From: an uncultured Bacteroides sp.
GTDB lineage: Bacteria > Bacteroidota > Bacteroidia > Bacteroidales > Bacteroidaceae
Reading direction: 5' to 3'
Assembly (NCBI RefSeq): GCF_959029255.1
Contig: NZ_CAUFUE010000027.1
Location: forward strand, 1-64,000
Length of the DNA: 64,000 nucleotides
The position numbers and the translations under genes are program-made. Below are positions 33,768 through 43,939 of the stretch, in pieces. Position 1 is the stretch's first letter. The number at the start of each line of letters is the position of its first letter. The notes beneath the pieces were generated by a model. It saw only the letters and a list, made by a program, of their open reading frames with translations. It ran no database searches and was not told the DNA's origin.

Positions 33768-36134
33768 TTATTCTGTTTTTATAATTTCTACCGGATTTAA
33801 TTTTGTTGCCTTATAAACCTGCCAAAGCAAAGTACTCAGCATAATAAACGAAATGAGAAAAAGTGCGATTATAAATATACCGATACCTATAGGTGTTTTC
33901 ACAATAAAAGCACGTGTGTACATATTTATCAAATAACACGAAACAGGGATAGCAACTATAAAAGCACAGGCTAAAACCACCATATATTTGCGTATCAAAA
34001 GCCAACAAAGGTTATAAACTCCTGCCCCATTCACTTTCCGAATTCCTATTTCACGATATCTTTGACGAATGTCAAACAAAGAAAGCCCAAACAATCCTAA
34101 ACAAGAAATAACAATAGCCACAAAAGCAAAAAACATATAGATACCGGTAACCTGTCGGTCTTGCTCATAGAGGTTTGCTATTTTGTCATCCAGCCAATAA
34201 TACTCAAAATCCTCCGTGCCATATATATCTTGCTCTGCTTTCTTCAAATAATCAAGAAGTTCTTTTTCTTTTCCCGAATTACATAATATCTGAAATTTGC
34301 TTCCGCTGGATGCGCCGACCATGAAAACAATCGGTGGAATACCCGACGTAATATGTCCTGGATAGTAATCTTTTACTACTGCCTGTACCGGAAGCAGTTC
34401 CATGCCACCCTCTATTTTTTCACCATCTGTTGACACCGTCAGCCATAAAGGAGTTTCGCTCCGTACAAATGCCTCCTCATGGTACTTGTATCCAAATGCT
34501 TTCAACGCGCTTTCATTCATTACCACTTTATACATATTCCAATCGGTTATTTTATCAGGCAACGTCCCTTCAACAGCTTTCAAACCATATATGTCAAAAA
34601 ACTCAGAAGAAACCCATTGGACTTGTACGTTCATTATATCATCTTTATCATTAATCAGTTTTGACATGTTGCCATTTTCGAGAATGTCATCTCTTATCAT
34701 CGCCCATTTTTCTATTAAAGGTGATTCATCCAGCTTTTGTTGGATTTGCTGATAGCGTTTAAAACTAATCTTCCTTTCGTTTTCACTCATTTCCCACGGA
34801 GAACCACTGAGATGTAGATTAGCCATAAGCACTCTTTCGTGTCTGAAGCCAGGCTCGGTATGTAATAAAAAGCACAAATGTTTACCGAAATATAGAGATA
34901 AAATAATAAGTAAGAAAGTAATTGCACACTGTACAAAAAGGAATGCGAGACGTGTAAAAACAGATTTTATAGTAGTACTAATTGTATGAATACCCACCAT
35001 AGGCAATAAATAGCTATGCTTTATATAAGGGTAAATAGAAGTGAGCAATGGCAATAGTAACCCTATTCCCAAAGACAACCAAATATCAAAAGCGGTATAA
35101 GTTATATCACTTCCCAACAAGCGGCCTACCGGTATAGCAGTTATCTCTATCAAGACCCATGCCACAAACAGCGCACTCGTAATTAGTAATGCATTTTCCA
35201 TCCATAATTGTGCAAACAGTTTTACTCCATGAACACCAAAAATCTTCTTGATACTATATTCTTTAGAACGTTTCATCATTAAGACCAGATATAAATTGAT
35301 GAAATTAATTATTCCGGTCACCAATACCAGTAAGCAAACTCCCGTCAACAAAAGTATATATGAATAGTCGCCACTATGATTCATCGCAGATTGCTTATTC
35401 ACAATTTCACTCCAATAGAGCTGTTTCATCGGTGTGAAATGATAGCGCATCGTTCCATTATCCGTTTCTCTATATACAGAGCTCGATTGGTTAATCTTAT
35501 CGATAGATGTTCCGTTTTGTAAGCGGATAAATTCTCCGGTCAGTCGTCTCCAGCTTTTCAAAAGTCTGATATTAAGTATGACATCAAATGTATATGAAGT
35601 CTTACATGCAGGTTCTTTCAGCACTCCTTGAATGGTGACGATATTATTATTGCCATAAGACAAAGTCTTACCTATAGGATTTTCATTTCCAAAAACCTTA
35701 CGAGCAAAGCTTTCCATTATTAATGCATCGTTAGGCGCATTCAGTTTTATAGCACCTGCTACAGGTTCATAATGGAAAATATGAAAATATACGCTGTCAG
35801 TCACAAGTATGTCAGCAGTACAAGGTTTATCGATAACTGTTATGCTATTGCTTTCCAAAGTGATAAACTCTACTTGTTCCACAATTTCTTCCGGTTGGAT
35901 ATAAACCGTATCCATATATTTTTGAGCACATGGAAATACATTACCGTTAACATCACGAAATGGCACAACTATATTTTCAGGCTGAATTGTGTGGCTATCT
36001 ACTGTTATCTCCTGATGAATATAACGAGCCAGGATGATGCAACACGCCAGGCTGAGAGCCAGTCCCAACAGATTGATAACCGTATAAGATTTAGAGCGCA
36101 GCAGGAAACGTACTGCATATTTAAGTGTTTTCAT
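33768..36134 (-). CDS. FtsX/MacB-type ABC permease A2
   Basis: A 788-residue inner-membrane permease. TM1 is near residues 20-40 (YTVINLLGLALSLACCII). A MacB_PCD periplasmic domain, a central block of three to four helices, a second periplasmic domain and three C-terminal helices follow, with the coupling motif DIRQRYREIGIRKVNGAG and the end KLNPVEIIKTE. It is full length and intact. It lies 22 bp after B1 and 2 bp before the decayed B2. Its first 104 bp are almost identical to those of A1. These proteins are mechanotransmission-type permeases, which usually export or signal rather than form a channel. Confidence 0.93.
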   Translation of the reverse strand: MKTLKYAVRFLLRSKSYTVINLLGLALSLACCIILARYIHQEITVDSHTIQPENIVVPFRDVNGNVFPCAQKYMDTVYIQPEEIVEQVEFITLESNSITVIDKPCTADILVTDSVYFHIFHYEPVAGAIKLNAPNDALIMESFARKVFGNENPIGKTLSYGNNNIVTIQGVLKEPACKTSYTFDVILNIRLLKSWRRLTGEFIRLQNGTSIDKINQSSSVYRETDNGTMRYHFTPMKQLYWSEIVNKQSAMNHSGDYSYILLLTGVCLLVLVTGIINFINLYLVLMMKRSKEYSIKKIFGVHGVKLFAQLWMENALLITSALFVAWVLIEITAIPVGRLLGSDITYTAFDIWLSLGIGLLLPLLTSIYPYIKHSYLLPMVGIHTISTTIKSVFTRLAFLFVQCAITFLLIILSLYFGKHLCFLLHTEPGFRHERVLMANLHLSGSPWEMSENERKISFKRYQQIQQKLDESPLIEKWAMIRDDILENGNMSKLINDKDDIMNVQVQWVSSEFFDIYGLKAVEGTLPDKITDWNMYKVVMNESALKAFGYKYHEEAFVRSETPLWLTVSTDGEKIEGGMELLPVQAVVKDYYPGHITSGIPPIVFMVGASSGSKFQILCNSGKEKELLDYLKKAEQDIYGTEDFEYYWLDDKIANLYEQDRQVTGIYMFFAFVAIVISCLGLFGLSLFDIRQRYREIGIRKVNGAGVYNLCWLLIRKYMVVLACAFIVAIPVSCYLINMYTRAFIVKTPIGIGIFIIALFLISFIMLSTLLWQVYKATKLNPVEIIKTE

Positions 36135-36156
36135 GTTCTACCTGTGTTATTTGTAT

Positions 36157-38469
36157 TTATTCGTTTTTAACCACCTCTGCCGGATTTTGTCGTGCCGTCT
36201 GCCATACCCGCCAACCGATACACAGCATAACAACAAGAGCAATACCTACAAAAATAACTACGTAAATCCATGCGCTGATAGCGGTTTGTTCCACATAATT
36301 TTCCAGCCATTTTTTCATCAGTGCATAGCCTATGGGAAAGGTAACCACGATTGTAATCACCAATAGTGACATATATTCTTTAATAAACATCTTCAAAATA
36401 TCCCCTACTGTTGCCCCGTTCACTTTACGTATGACAACTTCCTTACGACGTTGCTCACAACTGAGAGTAACAAGGGAAAATATTCCGAAAGCAGCGATAA
36501 GGACACAAACACCGGCTATAAAACTGAGAAGCTTCAGCACTATCTTTTCCGACTTCAGATATCCGGCATATACATCTTCCGTCTTTTCTAATTTATATTC
36601 CACTCCCGGATATTCCCTGATAAACATTTCGTCTATTTTATTTCGTAATTCGCCCCATTTTCCATCTTGATATTTTATCACTATTTGCCCCATACCCACA
36701 GGAAATCCTCTAAGTTTTCCCGAATTTAAGATAAAAGGTTGTACCGGCGTGGTAGGCGGTGTGGCATGAAAGTCCTTTATCAGACCGACAATCATTACTT
36801 CGCGGCTTTCCTGATGAAGCTTCTTTCCTACCGGATTGTGCATATTCAGCACTTTGGCGGCGGCTTGATTAATCACTACGTTAGCCTGGCCTTTCTCACC
36901 GGGAATTCTGCCATCCAGTAGTTCCAGATGATAAAATTGTATAATCTTTTCACTTTCATACAGACATACCGCCTCCATAGGCTTTGCATCATCTTCCTTT
37001 CCATCCCAATTATCATAATAACTCATTATAGTAGCCGTTGCAGGTAAAATGGCGCAAGGTACAGTTATCACCTCCTTTGCACAAGGAAACTGTTTTATTT
37101 TATCCGCAATAGCCTTGAAGTCATTACTCGGATATAAATAGCTGATGGTAGCCATGTTTTTTCTTTCCCAACCCAAGTCGGTATTGGTAAGAAAGTAAAT
37201 TTGCTTAATGATGACCACCGTACAGAATATGAAAAGAATACCTATCCCTAATTGCAGGATAATACTCGCTTTACGCAACAGGAACTGCCGACGTCCGGCC
37301 TTTTGGATATGCGATTTTCTGATGAGGAATGGGACTAATAAAAGCAATGAGAGTAGAAGGAGCCCGGCAAAATAGAGAAGTGACTCCAAATAGATACTCC
37401 CCGCAATTCCGGACATATCTCTGAAAGCAGGTAAAGCAACTTCCACCAAAGTCATCCCCAGTAATCCTGCTACCAATATCATACATAGATACTCTGTGCC
37501 GAAAAGGGTAAACAGCGCATGGATAGAAGAACCACATACCTTGCGTAATTCTATTTCCCGGCTTCGCATCTGCATCCGGATAACAAACAAAGAGAGATAA
37601 TTAAACAATGAACAAAGAATAACCAATCCGCCAACTACCGAAAAAAGTATCAGATAGTAAAAATCAACAGATTTATTCTCGTTGATTACCGAATAATGAT
37701 ACTTGCTCAATGGCAAGAGTTGCACATCTTCAAAAATAGTCTTATAATCTTCCGAAGTACCTTTCTTATCATACATGGAAAGTTTTTTCTGAAAAGCGGC
37801 TACATCAACGCCTTGACGCAGCCTGACTATAATTTGAAATCCTCCGTTTGTCCAGTTATTCTGCCACTGTCTGAAATCTTTTCCTTTTCCCCAATAACCG
37901 AATGCAAAATTGCTATGCTCCATATTTTTCAATATGGCGCAAACTGTGACCTTTTGGGCATTCTGTAAAATAACCTCCTTACCTATCACCTCAGTACTAC
38001 CAAACAACTGTATCGCGGTTTCTTCCGTCAAAGCTACTTTCTCATCAGAATACATAAACTCCATACTTCCTGATAAGACAGAGATATGAAACATCTTCAT
38101 AAAACATGAATCAGCCTGTATTTCATACACTTTTATGGCAGGCACTCCTTCCACATTCATATCCATTTCAAACCATTTGCGCAAGGCACATGCATCTTCC
38201 ACTTCCGGAAAATCATTTTTCAGCATAGTTGATGCCGGATAAGGCATTCCGGTGGAGTAACCAATATTGCTGAATACACTTTTCTTGTAAAGAAGATAAA
38301 GTCGGTCGGCGCCTTCAGGCTGGCTATCATACGTCATTTCGTAATGCATCCACATGGCAGACAACGCAAAACAAGTGAAACCGATTGCTAAACCGACGAT
38401 AGAGATTATGCTCTGTACCTTGTATTTAAGCAAATTTCTAAATGCTATTTTTAGATAATGTTTTATCAT
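36157..38469 (-). CDS. FtsX/MacB-type ABC permease B1
   Basis: A permease of 770 residues from the ATG at 38469 (start MIKHYLKIAFRNLLKYK, which aligns with the start of B2). An ATG at 38481 would overlap A1 by 8 bp and add four residues. The layout is TM1, MacB_PCD domain, central helices, second periplasmic domain and three final helices. The coupling motif is EQRRKEVVIRKVNGATVGD and the end is ARQNPAEVVKNE. It is clearly of a different type from A1 and A2, and A and B may form a heterodimer. That is inference from their alternation. Confidence 0.92.
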   Translation of the reverse strand: MIKHYLKIAFRNLLKYKVQSIISIVGLAIGFTCFALSAMWMHYEMTYDSQPEGADRLYLLYKKSVFSNIGYSTGMPYPASTMLKNDFPEVEDACALRKWFEMDMNVEGVPAIKVYEIQADSCFMKMFHISVLSGSMEFMYSDEKVALTEETAIQLFGSTEVIGKEVILQNAQKVTVCAILKNMEHSNFAFGYWGKGKDFRQWQNNWTNGGFQIIVRLRQGVDVAAFQKKLSMYDKKGTSEDYKTIFEDVQLLPLSKYHYSVINENKSVDFYYLILFSVVGGLVILCSLFNYLSLFVIRMQMRSREIELRKVCGSSIHALFTLFGTEYLCMILVAGLLGMTLVEVALPAFRDMSGIAGSIYLESLLYFAGLLLLSLLLLVPFLIRKSHIQKAGRRQFLLRKASIILQLGIGILFIFCTVVIIKQIYFLTNTDLGWERKNMATISYLYPSNDFKAIADKIKQFPCAKEVITVPCAILPATATIMSYYDNWDGKEDDAKPMEAVCLYESEKIIQFYHLELLDGRIPGEKGQANVVINQAAAKVLNMHNPVGKKLHQESREVMIVGLIKDFHATPPTTPVQPFILNSGKLRGFPVGMGQIVIKYQDGKWGELRNKIDEMFIREYPGVEYKLEKTEDVYAGYLKSEKIVLKLLSFIAGVCVLIAAFGIFSLVTLSCEQRRKEVVIRKVNGATVGDILKMFIKEYMSLLVITIVVTFPIGYALMKKWLENYVEQTAISAWIYVVIFVGIALVVMLCIGWRVWQTARQNPAEVVKNE

Positions 38470-38473
38470 ATAT

Positions 38474-40846
38474 TTATTCACTTTTAATTACCTCCGCCGG
38501 ATTTATTTTTGCAGCCTTATGTATCTGCCAGAACAGTGTCCCCAATGAAATGGACACAACCAGAAGCAATGAAATGATATAAATTCCGACTCCTGCCGAT
38601 GCCTTTATCATAAAATCGCGAGTATACATATAAATAAAATAGGAAGATAATGGGATAGCTACGATAAAGGCAACACCCAAAATAAACATATATTTGCCGA
38701 AAAGTACCCGATATAGTTCACGCGTGCTTGCCCCATTCACTTTGCGGATTGCTATCTCACGGTAACGCTGGCGGATATCGAACAAAGAAATGCCAAATAA
38801 ACCAATACAAGAAATCACGACTGCAATCAAGGCAAATACTGAATAAACAATGGATACTTGCCGGTCTGCCTTATAGAGCTTACGCACTTCATCTTCCAGT
38901 AAAGTGTACTCAAAATCGGAAGTGCCATAAATACGTATCTCCAGCTCTTGTAGATAACTTAAAAGTTCTTTCAGGCGACCAGGAGTATAAGCTATCTGAT
39001 ACATTCCGCTGCCGTATCCCGATATTTTATAGATTATCGGGCGTTTTCCAAAAGCTACATGCCGATCATAATAATCTTCAACCACTGCCACTATAGGTTC
39101 CATTGGAGCATTATCTTTTATTCTACGGTCATTATCCTCCACAACAAAAGCTTCGGAAAGATCCTTGTAGCCCAGCGCCTTCATGGCAGAACGGTTGGCC
39201 ACCAGTACCTCGCGTCTCTCTGATGCATTTTCATAGTCAGGTATCTTTCCTTCTAATACCTTTATGTCGTAGACCTTAAAAAATTCCGGACTAGCATACC
39301 AAAACTTCAAATTCACTTTTTCTTCCTTGCTGTTGCGATAAACCACATTGAATCCTTCAGAGAGAATATGACGTCTATCTCCTTCGAAATGTTCGATGAG
39401 CGAACACTGTTTCAATGCATCCCCTAGTTCCCTCATACGTTGCCTACCTGCTTGCCTTTCTTCTCTGGAGGCAGGATTATCAGGTTCATACCCCAACTTG
39501 GCTATCAGAATATTTTCTGTGCGAAATCCAGGATCGGTATGCAGCACCAATAAAAGTTGTTTGTTGAAGTAGAGAGAAAGTACCGTCAGCAAAAAAGTAA
39601 AAATATATTGTACAAGCAGGAAAACCATACGCGTATTTACTGAGCGTCGAGTCAGATTGATATCACGAATAGAAACTATAGGCATAGCATAGTTGTATTT
39701 CATGAATGGATAAATTGACGTAAGCAGTGGCAATCCGATGAAAAGTCCCAAAGAGAGCCAAAGGTCGAAAGACTCATAGCTAAAAGGATATTCCAGTAAC
39801 CCGTTTACGGGTACATTAGTTATTTCGATAAAAAGCCATGCCAGTAATATGGCTACTAAAACAAGCAGAGCATTCTCTGCCAAGATTTGCAAAAACAGTT
39901 CCTTGCCTTTAGCACCGAACACTTTGCGAAGTCCATACTCTTTCCCCCTTTTCTGTAGGCATACCAAATACATATTTATGAAATTGATAAGCCCCGTAAG
40001 CAACAGCAACAAGCATACTCCCGACAAAATATAAAGATGTTGACGATTGCCGTAAGTAGTCATTGTAGGCACTTCGGTATTTTGTACATATTCCGGTCGC
40101 CAATAGATGTCTTTCACGGGAAGAAAAGAGAAAGTATATTGACGGCCATCAGCATCTTTCCATCGCGGATTAACCCAACGGGGTTGTTTGCCTATTTCAT
40201 TCATTTTGTCTAGATCGGTGCCAGGCACGAAACGAATGAATTCCATAGGCATACGTCCCCAGAAACGACTGAAGGAGACGGATATCAACAAATCGAATTT
40301 CAGCAGTGTTTTATTATCAGGTTCAGCCAAGATGCCGCAAACTGTGATATCCTTCCCGGTTGAGTGCCGCAACACTTTACCAACCGGATTTTCATTGCCA
40401 AACAGATGTCGTGCGTAGGATTGCGTCAGTAAGGCAGATGAGGGAGATTGTATGTCAGTACCCTGCACGATGCGATAAGGAAACAAACGGAGGAAACAAC
40501 TGTCCGTTGCCAACACCCGCACCGGATAACGATTTTCACCACTGGTCACAAAGTCATCCTCCAACAAGATGACAGTAGCACGCTGTTCAATATATCTATG
40601 ATCTAAATAAACACTATCTTTTATTGTCCCCTCTATTGTACCCAAACCTTGGTTACCTTCCATATTCGTTATTACCCCATATACCTGTTCCCGGTCAACA
40701 CAATGTATATCCACCGTCAACTCTCTATGTATGTAACGCAGCAGGATGATGCAACACGCCAGGCTGAGAGCCAGCCCCAACAGATTGATAACCGTATAAG
40801 ATTTAGAGCGCAGCAGGAAACGTACTGCATATTTAAATGTTTTCAT
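38474..40846 (-). CDS. FtsX/MacB-type ABC permease A1
   Basis: A 790-residue permease of the same type as A2, with the start MKTFKYAVRFLLRSKSYTV, the middle block FINMYLVCLQKRGKEYGLRK, the coupling motif DIRQRYREIAIRKVNGAS and the end KINPAEVIKSE. It is intact. It lies 14 bp after the fusion-protein gene and just before B1, so it is the first permease of the operon. The first 104 bp match A2 at all but two positions, although the rest is much more diverged. Confidence 0.93.
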   Translation of the reverse strand: MKTFKYAVRFLLRSKSYTVINLLGLALSLACCIILLRYIHRELTVDIHCVDREQVYGVITNMEGNQGLGTIEGTIKDSVYLDHRYIEQRATVILLEDDFVTSGENRYPVRVLATDSCFLRLFPYRIVQGTDIQSPSSALLTQSYARHLFGNENPVGKVLRHSTGKDITVCGILAEPDNKTLLKFDLLISVSFSRFWGRMPMEFIRFVPGTDLDKMNEIGKQPRWVNPRWKDADGRQYTFSFLPVKDIYWRPEYVQNTEVPTMTTYGNRQHLYILSGVCLLLLLTGLINFINMYLVCLQKRGKEYGLRKVFGAKGKELFLQILAENALLVLVAILLAWLFIEITNVPVNGLLEYPFSYESFDLWLSLGLFIGLPLLTSIYPFMKYNYAMPIVSIRDINLTRRSVNTRMVFLLVQYIFTFLLTVLSLYFNKQLLLVLHTDPGFRTENILIAKLGYEPDNPASREERQAGRQRMRELGDALKQCSLIEHFEGDRRHILSEGFNVVYRNSKEEKVNLKFWYASPEFFKVYDIKVLEGKIPDYENASERREVLVANRSAMKALGYKDLSEAFVVEDNDRRIKDNAPMEPIVAVVEDYYDRHVAFGKRPIIYKISGYGSGMYQIAYTPGRLKELLSYLQELEIRIYGTSDFEYTLLEDEVRKLYKADRQVSIVYSVFALIAVVISCIGLFGISLFDIRQRYREIAIRKVNGASTRELYRVLFGKYMFILGVAFIVAIPLSSYFIYMYTRDFMIKASAGVGIYIISLLLVVSISLGTLFWQIHKAAKINPAEVIKSE

Positions 40847-40860
40847 GTTTTGTCTGTGCT

Positions 40861-42111
40861 TTATTTCAATATCAATTCTTCCGCTTCGCCAAAGTTATCA
40901 TATCCTGTCGTAATAACCCAATCTCCCGGTTGCAAACCGTCTGTTATTTCATATTGTTGTGGATTTTGGCGACCGATATTCAAGGAAACACGAGTAGCTT
41001 TATTTTGGGATGCATTCAACTTATAAATCCATTGTCCTCCGGTGCTTTGATAGAAGTTTCCACGAGGGATGACAAGCGCTTCTTCCGGTTGGCCGAGTTC
41101 TATCTGCACACGGAAACTCTTACCTACCCTTACATTATCAGGCATATCATCCGTAAAAACAAGGTCTACATCGAAAGTACGCTCCTTCACTTCCGGCACC
41201 ACTTTGCTGATGCGTAGCGGATATTTTTTCCCTTGGTAGTTGATGGTGGCAGGCAGGCCTGTAGTGATACGGTCAATGTAATATTCGCTCAAAGCGGTAT
41301 GCACTTTATATTGGTCCAGCACTTTGATTTCGGCAATGCTTTCTCCTGAGCTAACTTGCTGTCCGGGAGTTACTTTCACAAAGCTCAATTGTCCTGCGAC
41401 GGGAGACTTAACAATCAGGTTATTCATCCGTTCGCAGGCTCGTTCATATTTCTTCCGCTCTCTTTCACGGTCGTTGTGGATAAGGTCTTTGCGGATGATG
41501 GTTACAGTAGAGTCATGCCGCAAACTTTCACGTTGCAGCCGGGCTGTTTTTACTTTATAGTTATATTCGTCTTCGGATACCTCCAGTTGCGCCTTACTTT
41601 TAATTCCCATCCTATATTCTTCGCGGTCAAGCTGAAAACCCTTGCGAAGCCGTTCCAATTCATAATTGGTTTGCAATGTCTGTTGTTGAAGATTAAGGCT
41701 CTGCTGTTCCATTTCAATTTCCTTTTCGCGATACGTTATCAGTTGCTTTTCCAAATCGTCACGTTGATCTTCTATGCTTCGTAGCAAATCCGGGTTTTCC
41801 AGTACAAGTATGGTGTCTCCTTTATGAAGCAAACTCCCTTCTTCTGCGATGATACGCTCCACGCTCCCGGTCTCGCGGGCATTGACTTTTATAGTGAGAA
41901 TAGGCTGTATCAGACCTTCCACATCAACATATTCCATAAACTTCCCATTTTTCACTTCAGCTATCTGTATATTGTCTTTCTCAATACGCAATTTTCTGGG
42001 ACCGAAAGAAAGGCTAATCACATAGACGAGGAAAACAAGGAAGAAGATACCCCCTGCCAGATAATAACGGTAACGAATGTACCAAGGCTTCTTTTCAAGT
42101 TTAATATCCAT
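40861..42111 (-). CDS. HlyD/MacA-type membrane fusion protein
   Basis: A 416-residue adaptor. A membrane anchor lies at about residues 14-34 (YYLAGGIFFLVFLVYVISL). The first lipoyl half is EEGSLLHKGDTILVLENP. A long coiled-coil hairpin rich in Gln, Glu and Arg spans about residues 110-220, and the second lipoyl half is SPVAGQLSFVKVTPGQQV. Beta-barrel domains and PGDWVITTGYDNFGEAEE complete the protein. It links the outer-membrane protein upstream with the permeases downstream. It lacks a lipobox, unlike the RND adaptor in this window. Confidence 0.94.
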   Translation of the reverse strand: MDIKLEKKPWYIRYRYYLAGGIFFLVFLVYVISLSFGPRKLRIEKDNIQIAEVKNGKFMEYVDVEGLIQPILTIKVNARETGSVERIIAEEGSLLHKGDTILVLENPDLLRSIEDQRDDLEKQLITYREKEIEMEQQSLNLQQQTLQTNYELERLRKGFQLDREEYRMGIKSKAQLEVSEDEYNYKVKTARLQRESLRHDSTVTIIRKDLIHNDRERERKKYERACERMNNLIVKSPVAGQLSFVKVTPGQQVSSGESIAEIKVLDQYKVHTALSEYYIDRITTGLPATINYQGKKYPLRISKVVPEVKERTFDVDLVFTDDMPDNVRVGKSFRVQIELGQPEEALVIPRGNFYQSTGGQWIYKLNASQNKATRVSLNIGRQNPQQYEITDGLQPGDWVITTGYDNFGEAEELILK

Positions 42112-42185
42112 AATTTATCAAGATATATAATCAATATTTATTTTCATTTTATCTCCTGTCAGAGAACCGTGATTTCTCATCTTTC

Positions 42186-43673
42186 CTATTGCGTGAATTT
42201 TTCTTCAATAATTCGAGTCAAATCTTCTGTTAGCGGGATACTCTTTTCAAAGTCATAAAGAGTCAGACTCCGGAGGGTATAGTACAGGCTCCAGTAATTG
42301 TAGAGGGCTGCTATATAATTCCGCCGGGCAGTATCTTTTTCCGTAATAGAGGCATTCAAATCGAGTACAGAAGATTTTCCCAACAAATAGAGTCGGCGGG
42401 CAACTTCCGCACGCCTTTGCGCCGTCTCATCAGTACGGGCGGCAATGCGCACCCGCTGGGCTTGCAGATTGAATTGCTTGACTAATTTCCGCACATTGAG
42501 GTTGAAATCCGTCTTGTCCTGTTCCACCTGTGTGTGAACCAAATCACGATTGGAACGAGCCACACGTATCTGGCCCTTTCCCCGGCCCCAGTCCAAAATA
42601 GGCAGACTGATGCCCAGGCTGATATATTGCTGGTCCAAGGGATTGTGATAGGCATCCTTCAACTTCTCGGCAGTTTGGGTCAATCCAAAACGAAGATAAA
42701 TATCGGCTTTAAGTCCGGCATTGGCACGTGCCTTTGAAACGGCACTTTCGCTTTCAAGCTTACGGCGCAGCATGTTTTGAATTTCGGGGCTGTTTTCGTT
42801 CGCCAATAAAAGCGCGGCATTCAGGTCTACGTTCAAATCCGGAACATGGTCGTCGATATCAGTCTTCAACTCTATATCTTCCTGGATACCAAGATAAGAA
42901 CGAAGCTCCTGCATGCAATTGTCCATTTCAATGCGTGCATTCATCTGGTTAGCTTCTTCAGTAAGTTTGTTCAACTCCAGCTGGAGCATTTCATTTTCAG
43001 AAATGGTGCCGATATTATAACGTCCTTCGGCATATATATATAAGGTGTCTGCGTTGGCATAATTGGTATTGGCTATTTCATAATTGCTTTGTGCGCGGGC
43101 AAGGTCGAAAAACTTTTCCGTGGCACGGGCGGCAACCAGTTCCAAAGTTTCTACGTATGTTTTTTTAGCTTCCCGGTAGCGTATGGGTTCTATGCGACGG
43201 TCCCATTTCAAATTATTGTATCCGAACAAAGATTGACTGTAACCGATATTGACAGGAGATGTTTGCCACGAATGACTGTCGTTGCTGAACAGGTCTATTC
43301 GCTGGGCGGCTGTTTCTACGAACAACTTACCACCGGTCCAAGGAATATTCTGCGTCAAACTCAAGGTAAGGTCGCTGTTCAATAAATTCTGTTCTACAAA
43401 CTTCACACTGCCATCCCCCAATGTCACCTTATTAATAGCCCGGTCCAAATAAGGATTAGACGTCAGTTTGAGTGCTGGTAAATAATTGGCTCGATAATAT
43501 TTGTAATTCCAGTAGGCAGAACGGAAACTGTGGCGGGCATTTTGCGCATCAGGTGATTGTCGACGGGCATATTCCACAGTCTGTTGCAGTGTCAGTCTCA
43601 TTTCCAGCTCCTGCGCCCGGGCAGAAATGAAAGTGATGCAGGTCAGTAAGGTAAAATATATATTCAATTGCAT
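42186..43673 (-). CDS. TolC-family outer-membrane efflux protein
   Basis: A 495-residue outer-membrane duct. I chose the ATG at 43673 (start MQLNIYFTLLTCITFISARA, a signal peptide), because the open frame upstream runs through the sigma-54 promoter. The OEP repeats are visible as LTLQQTVEYARRQSPDAQNA and IPWTGGK in the first half. The second half has SLPILDWGRGKGQIRVARS and LNASITEKDTARRNYIAALY. It is the first gene of the sigma-54-controlled export operon and lies 74 bp ahead of the fusion protein. Confidence 0.93.
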   Translation of the reverse strand: MQLNIYFTLLTCITFISARAQELEMRLTLQQTVEYARRQSPDAQNARHSFRSAYWNYKYYRANYLPALKLTSNPYLDRAINKVTLGDGSVKFVEQNLLNSDLTLSLTQNIPWTGGKLFVETAAQRIDLFSNDSHSWQTSPVNIGYSQSLFGYNNLKWDRRIEPIRYREAKKTYVETLELVAARATEKFFDLARAQSNYEIANTNYANADTLYIYAEGRYNIGTISENEMLQLELNKLTEEANQMNARIEMDNCMQELRSYLGIQEDIELKTDIDDHVPDLNVDLNAALLLANENSPEIQNMLRRKLESESAVSKARANAGLKADIYLRFGLTQTAEKLKDAYHNPLDQQYISLGISLPILDWGRGKGQIRVARSNRDLVHTQVEQDKTDFNLNVRKLVKQFNLQAQRVRIAARTDETAQRRAEVARRLYLLGKSSVLDLNASITEKDTARRNYIAALYNYWSLYYTLRSLTLYDFEKSIPLTEDLTRIIEEKFTQ

Positions 43674-43698
43674 AGTATGTTTCTTTTCAAAAAATATA

Positions 43699-43715
43699 TT
43701 CAAATCCCGTGCCAA
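43699..43715 (-). promoter_or_regulatory. Sigma-54 (-24/-12) promoter of the export operon
   Basis: On the minus strand TTGGCACG (43715-43708), then four bases (GGAT), then TTGAA (43703-43699). This matches TTGGCACGnnnnTTGCW except for one base in the -12 element. It lies 26 bp upstream of the outer-membrane gene ATG and faces away from a divergent sigma-54 activator gene. Confidence 0.8.
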
Positions 43716-43769
43716 ACAGATAGTCCACTATTAATCAATAAAATAGCAATAAACAAAACGATTTTTAGC

Positions 43770-43804
43770 GTGCATTTTCGCACAAAAACAGTGCGAATTC
43801 ACAC
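43770..43804. promoter_or_regulatory. Two dyads, candidate upstream activator sites
   Basis: GTGCATTTTCGCAC (43770-43783) and GTGCGAATTCACAC (43791-43804) are related imperfect palindromes spaced 21 bp (two helical turns) apart. They sit about 55-105 bp upstream of the sigma-54 promoter, the usual place for activator binding. Binding by the adjacent regulator is inference. Confidence 0.6.
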
Positions 43805-43827
43805 GCACAACGCATGGATATATTTCC

Positions 43828-43835
43828 TATCTTTG
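43828..43835 (+). promoter_or_regulatory. -7 box of the regulator-kinase operon
   Basis: TATCTTTG, about 200 bp upstream of the response-regulator start. It lacks a TTTG at 19-21 bp. The dyads just upstream occupy that place, so the regulator could act on its own promoter too. Confidence 0.5.
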
Positions 43836-43939
43836 CCCCGTATGCAATGAGTCAAACCAATATGGCCCGACACAAAGGAATGTTTTATTCTATATTTCCG
43901 ATTTCTCATGACCCGAGGCGTACCAAAACCATGTTTGCT

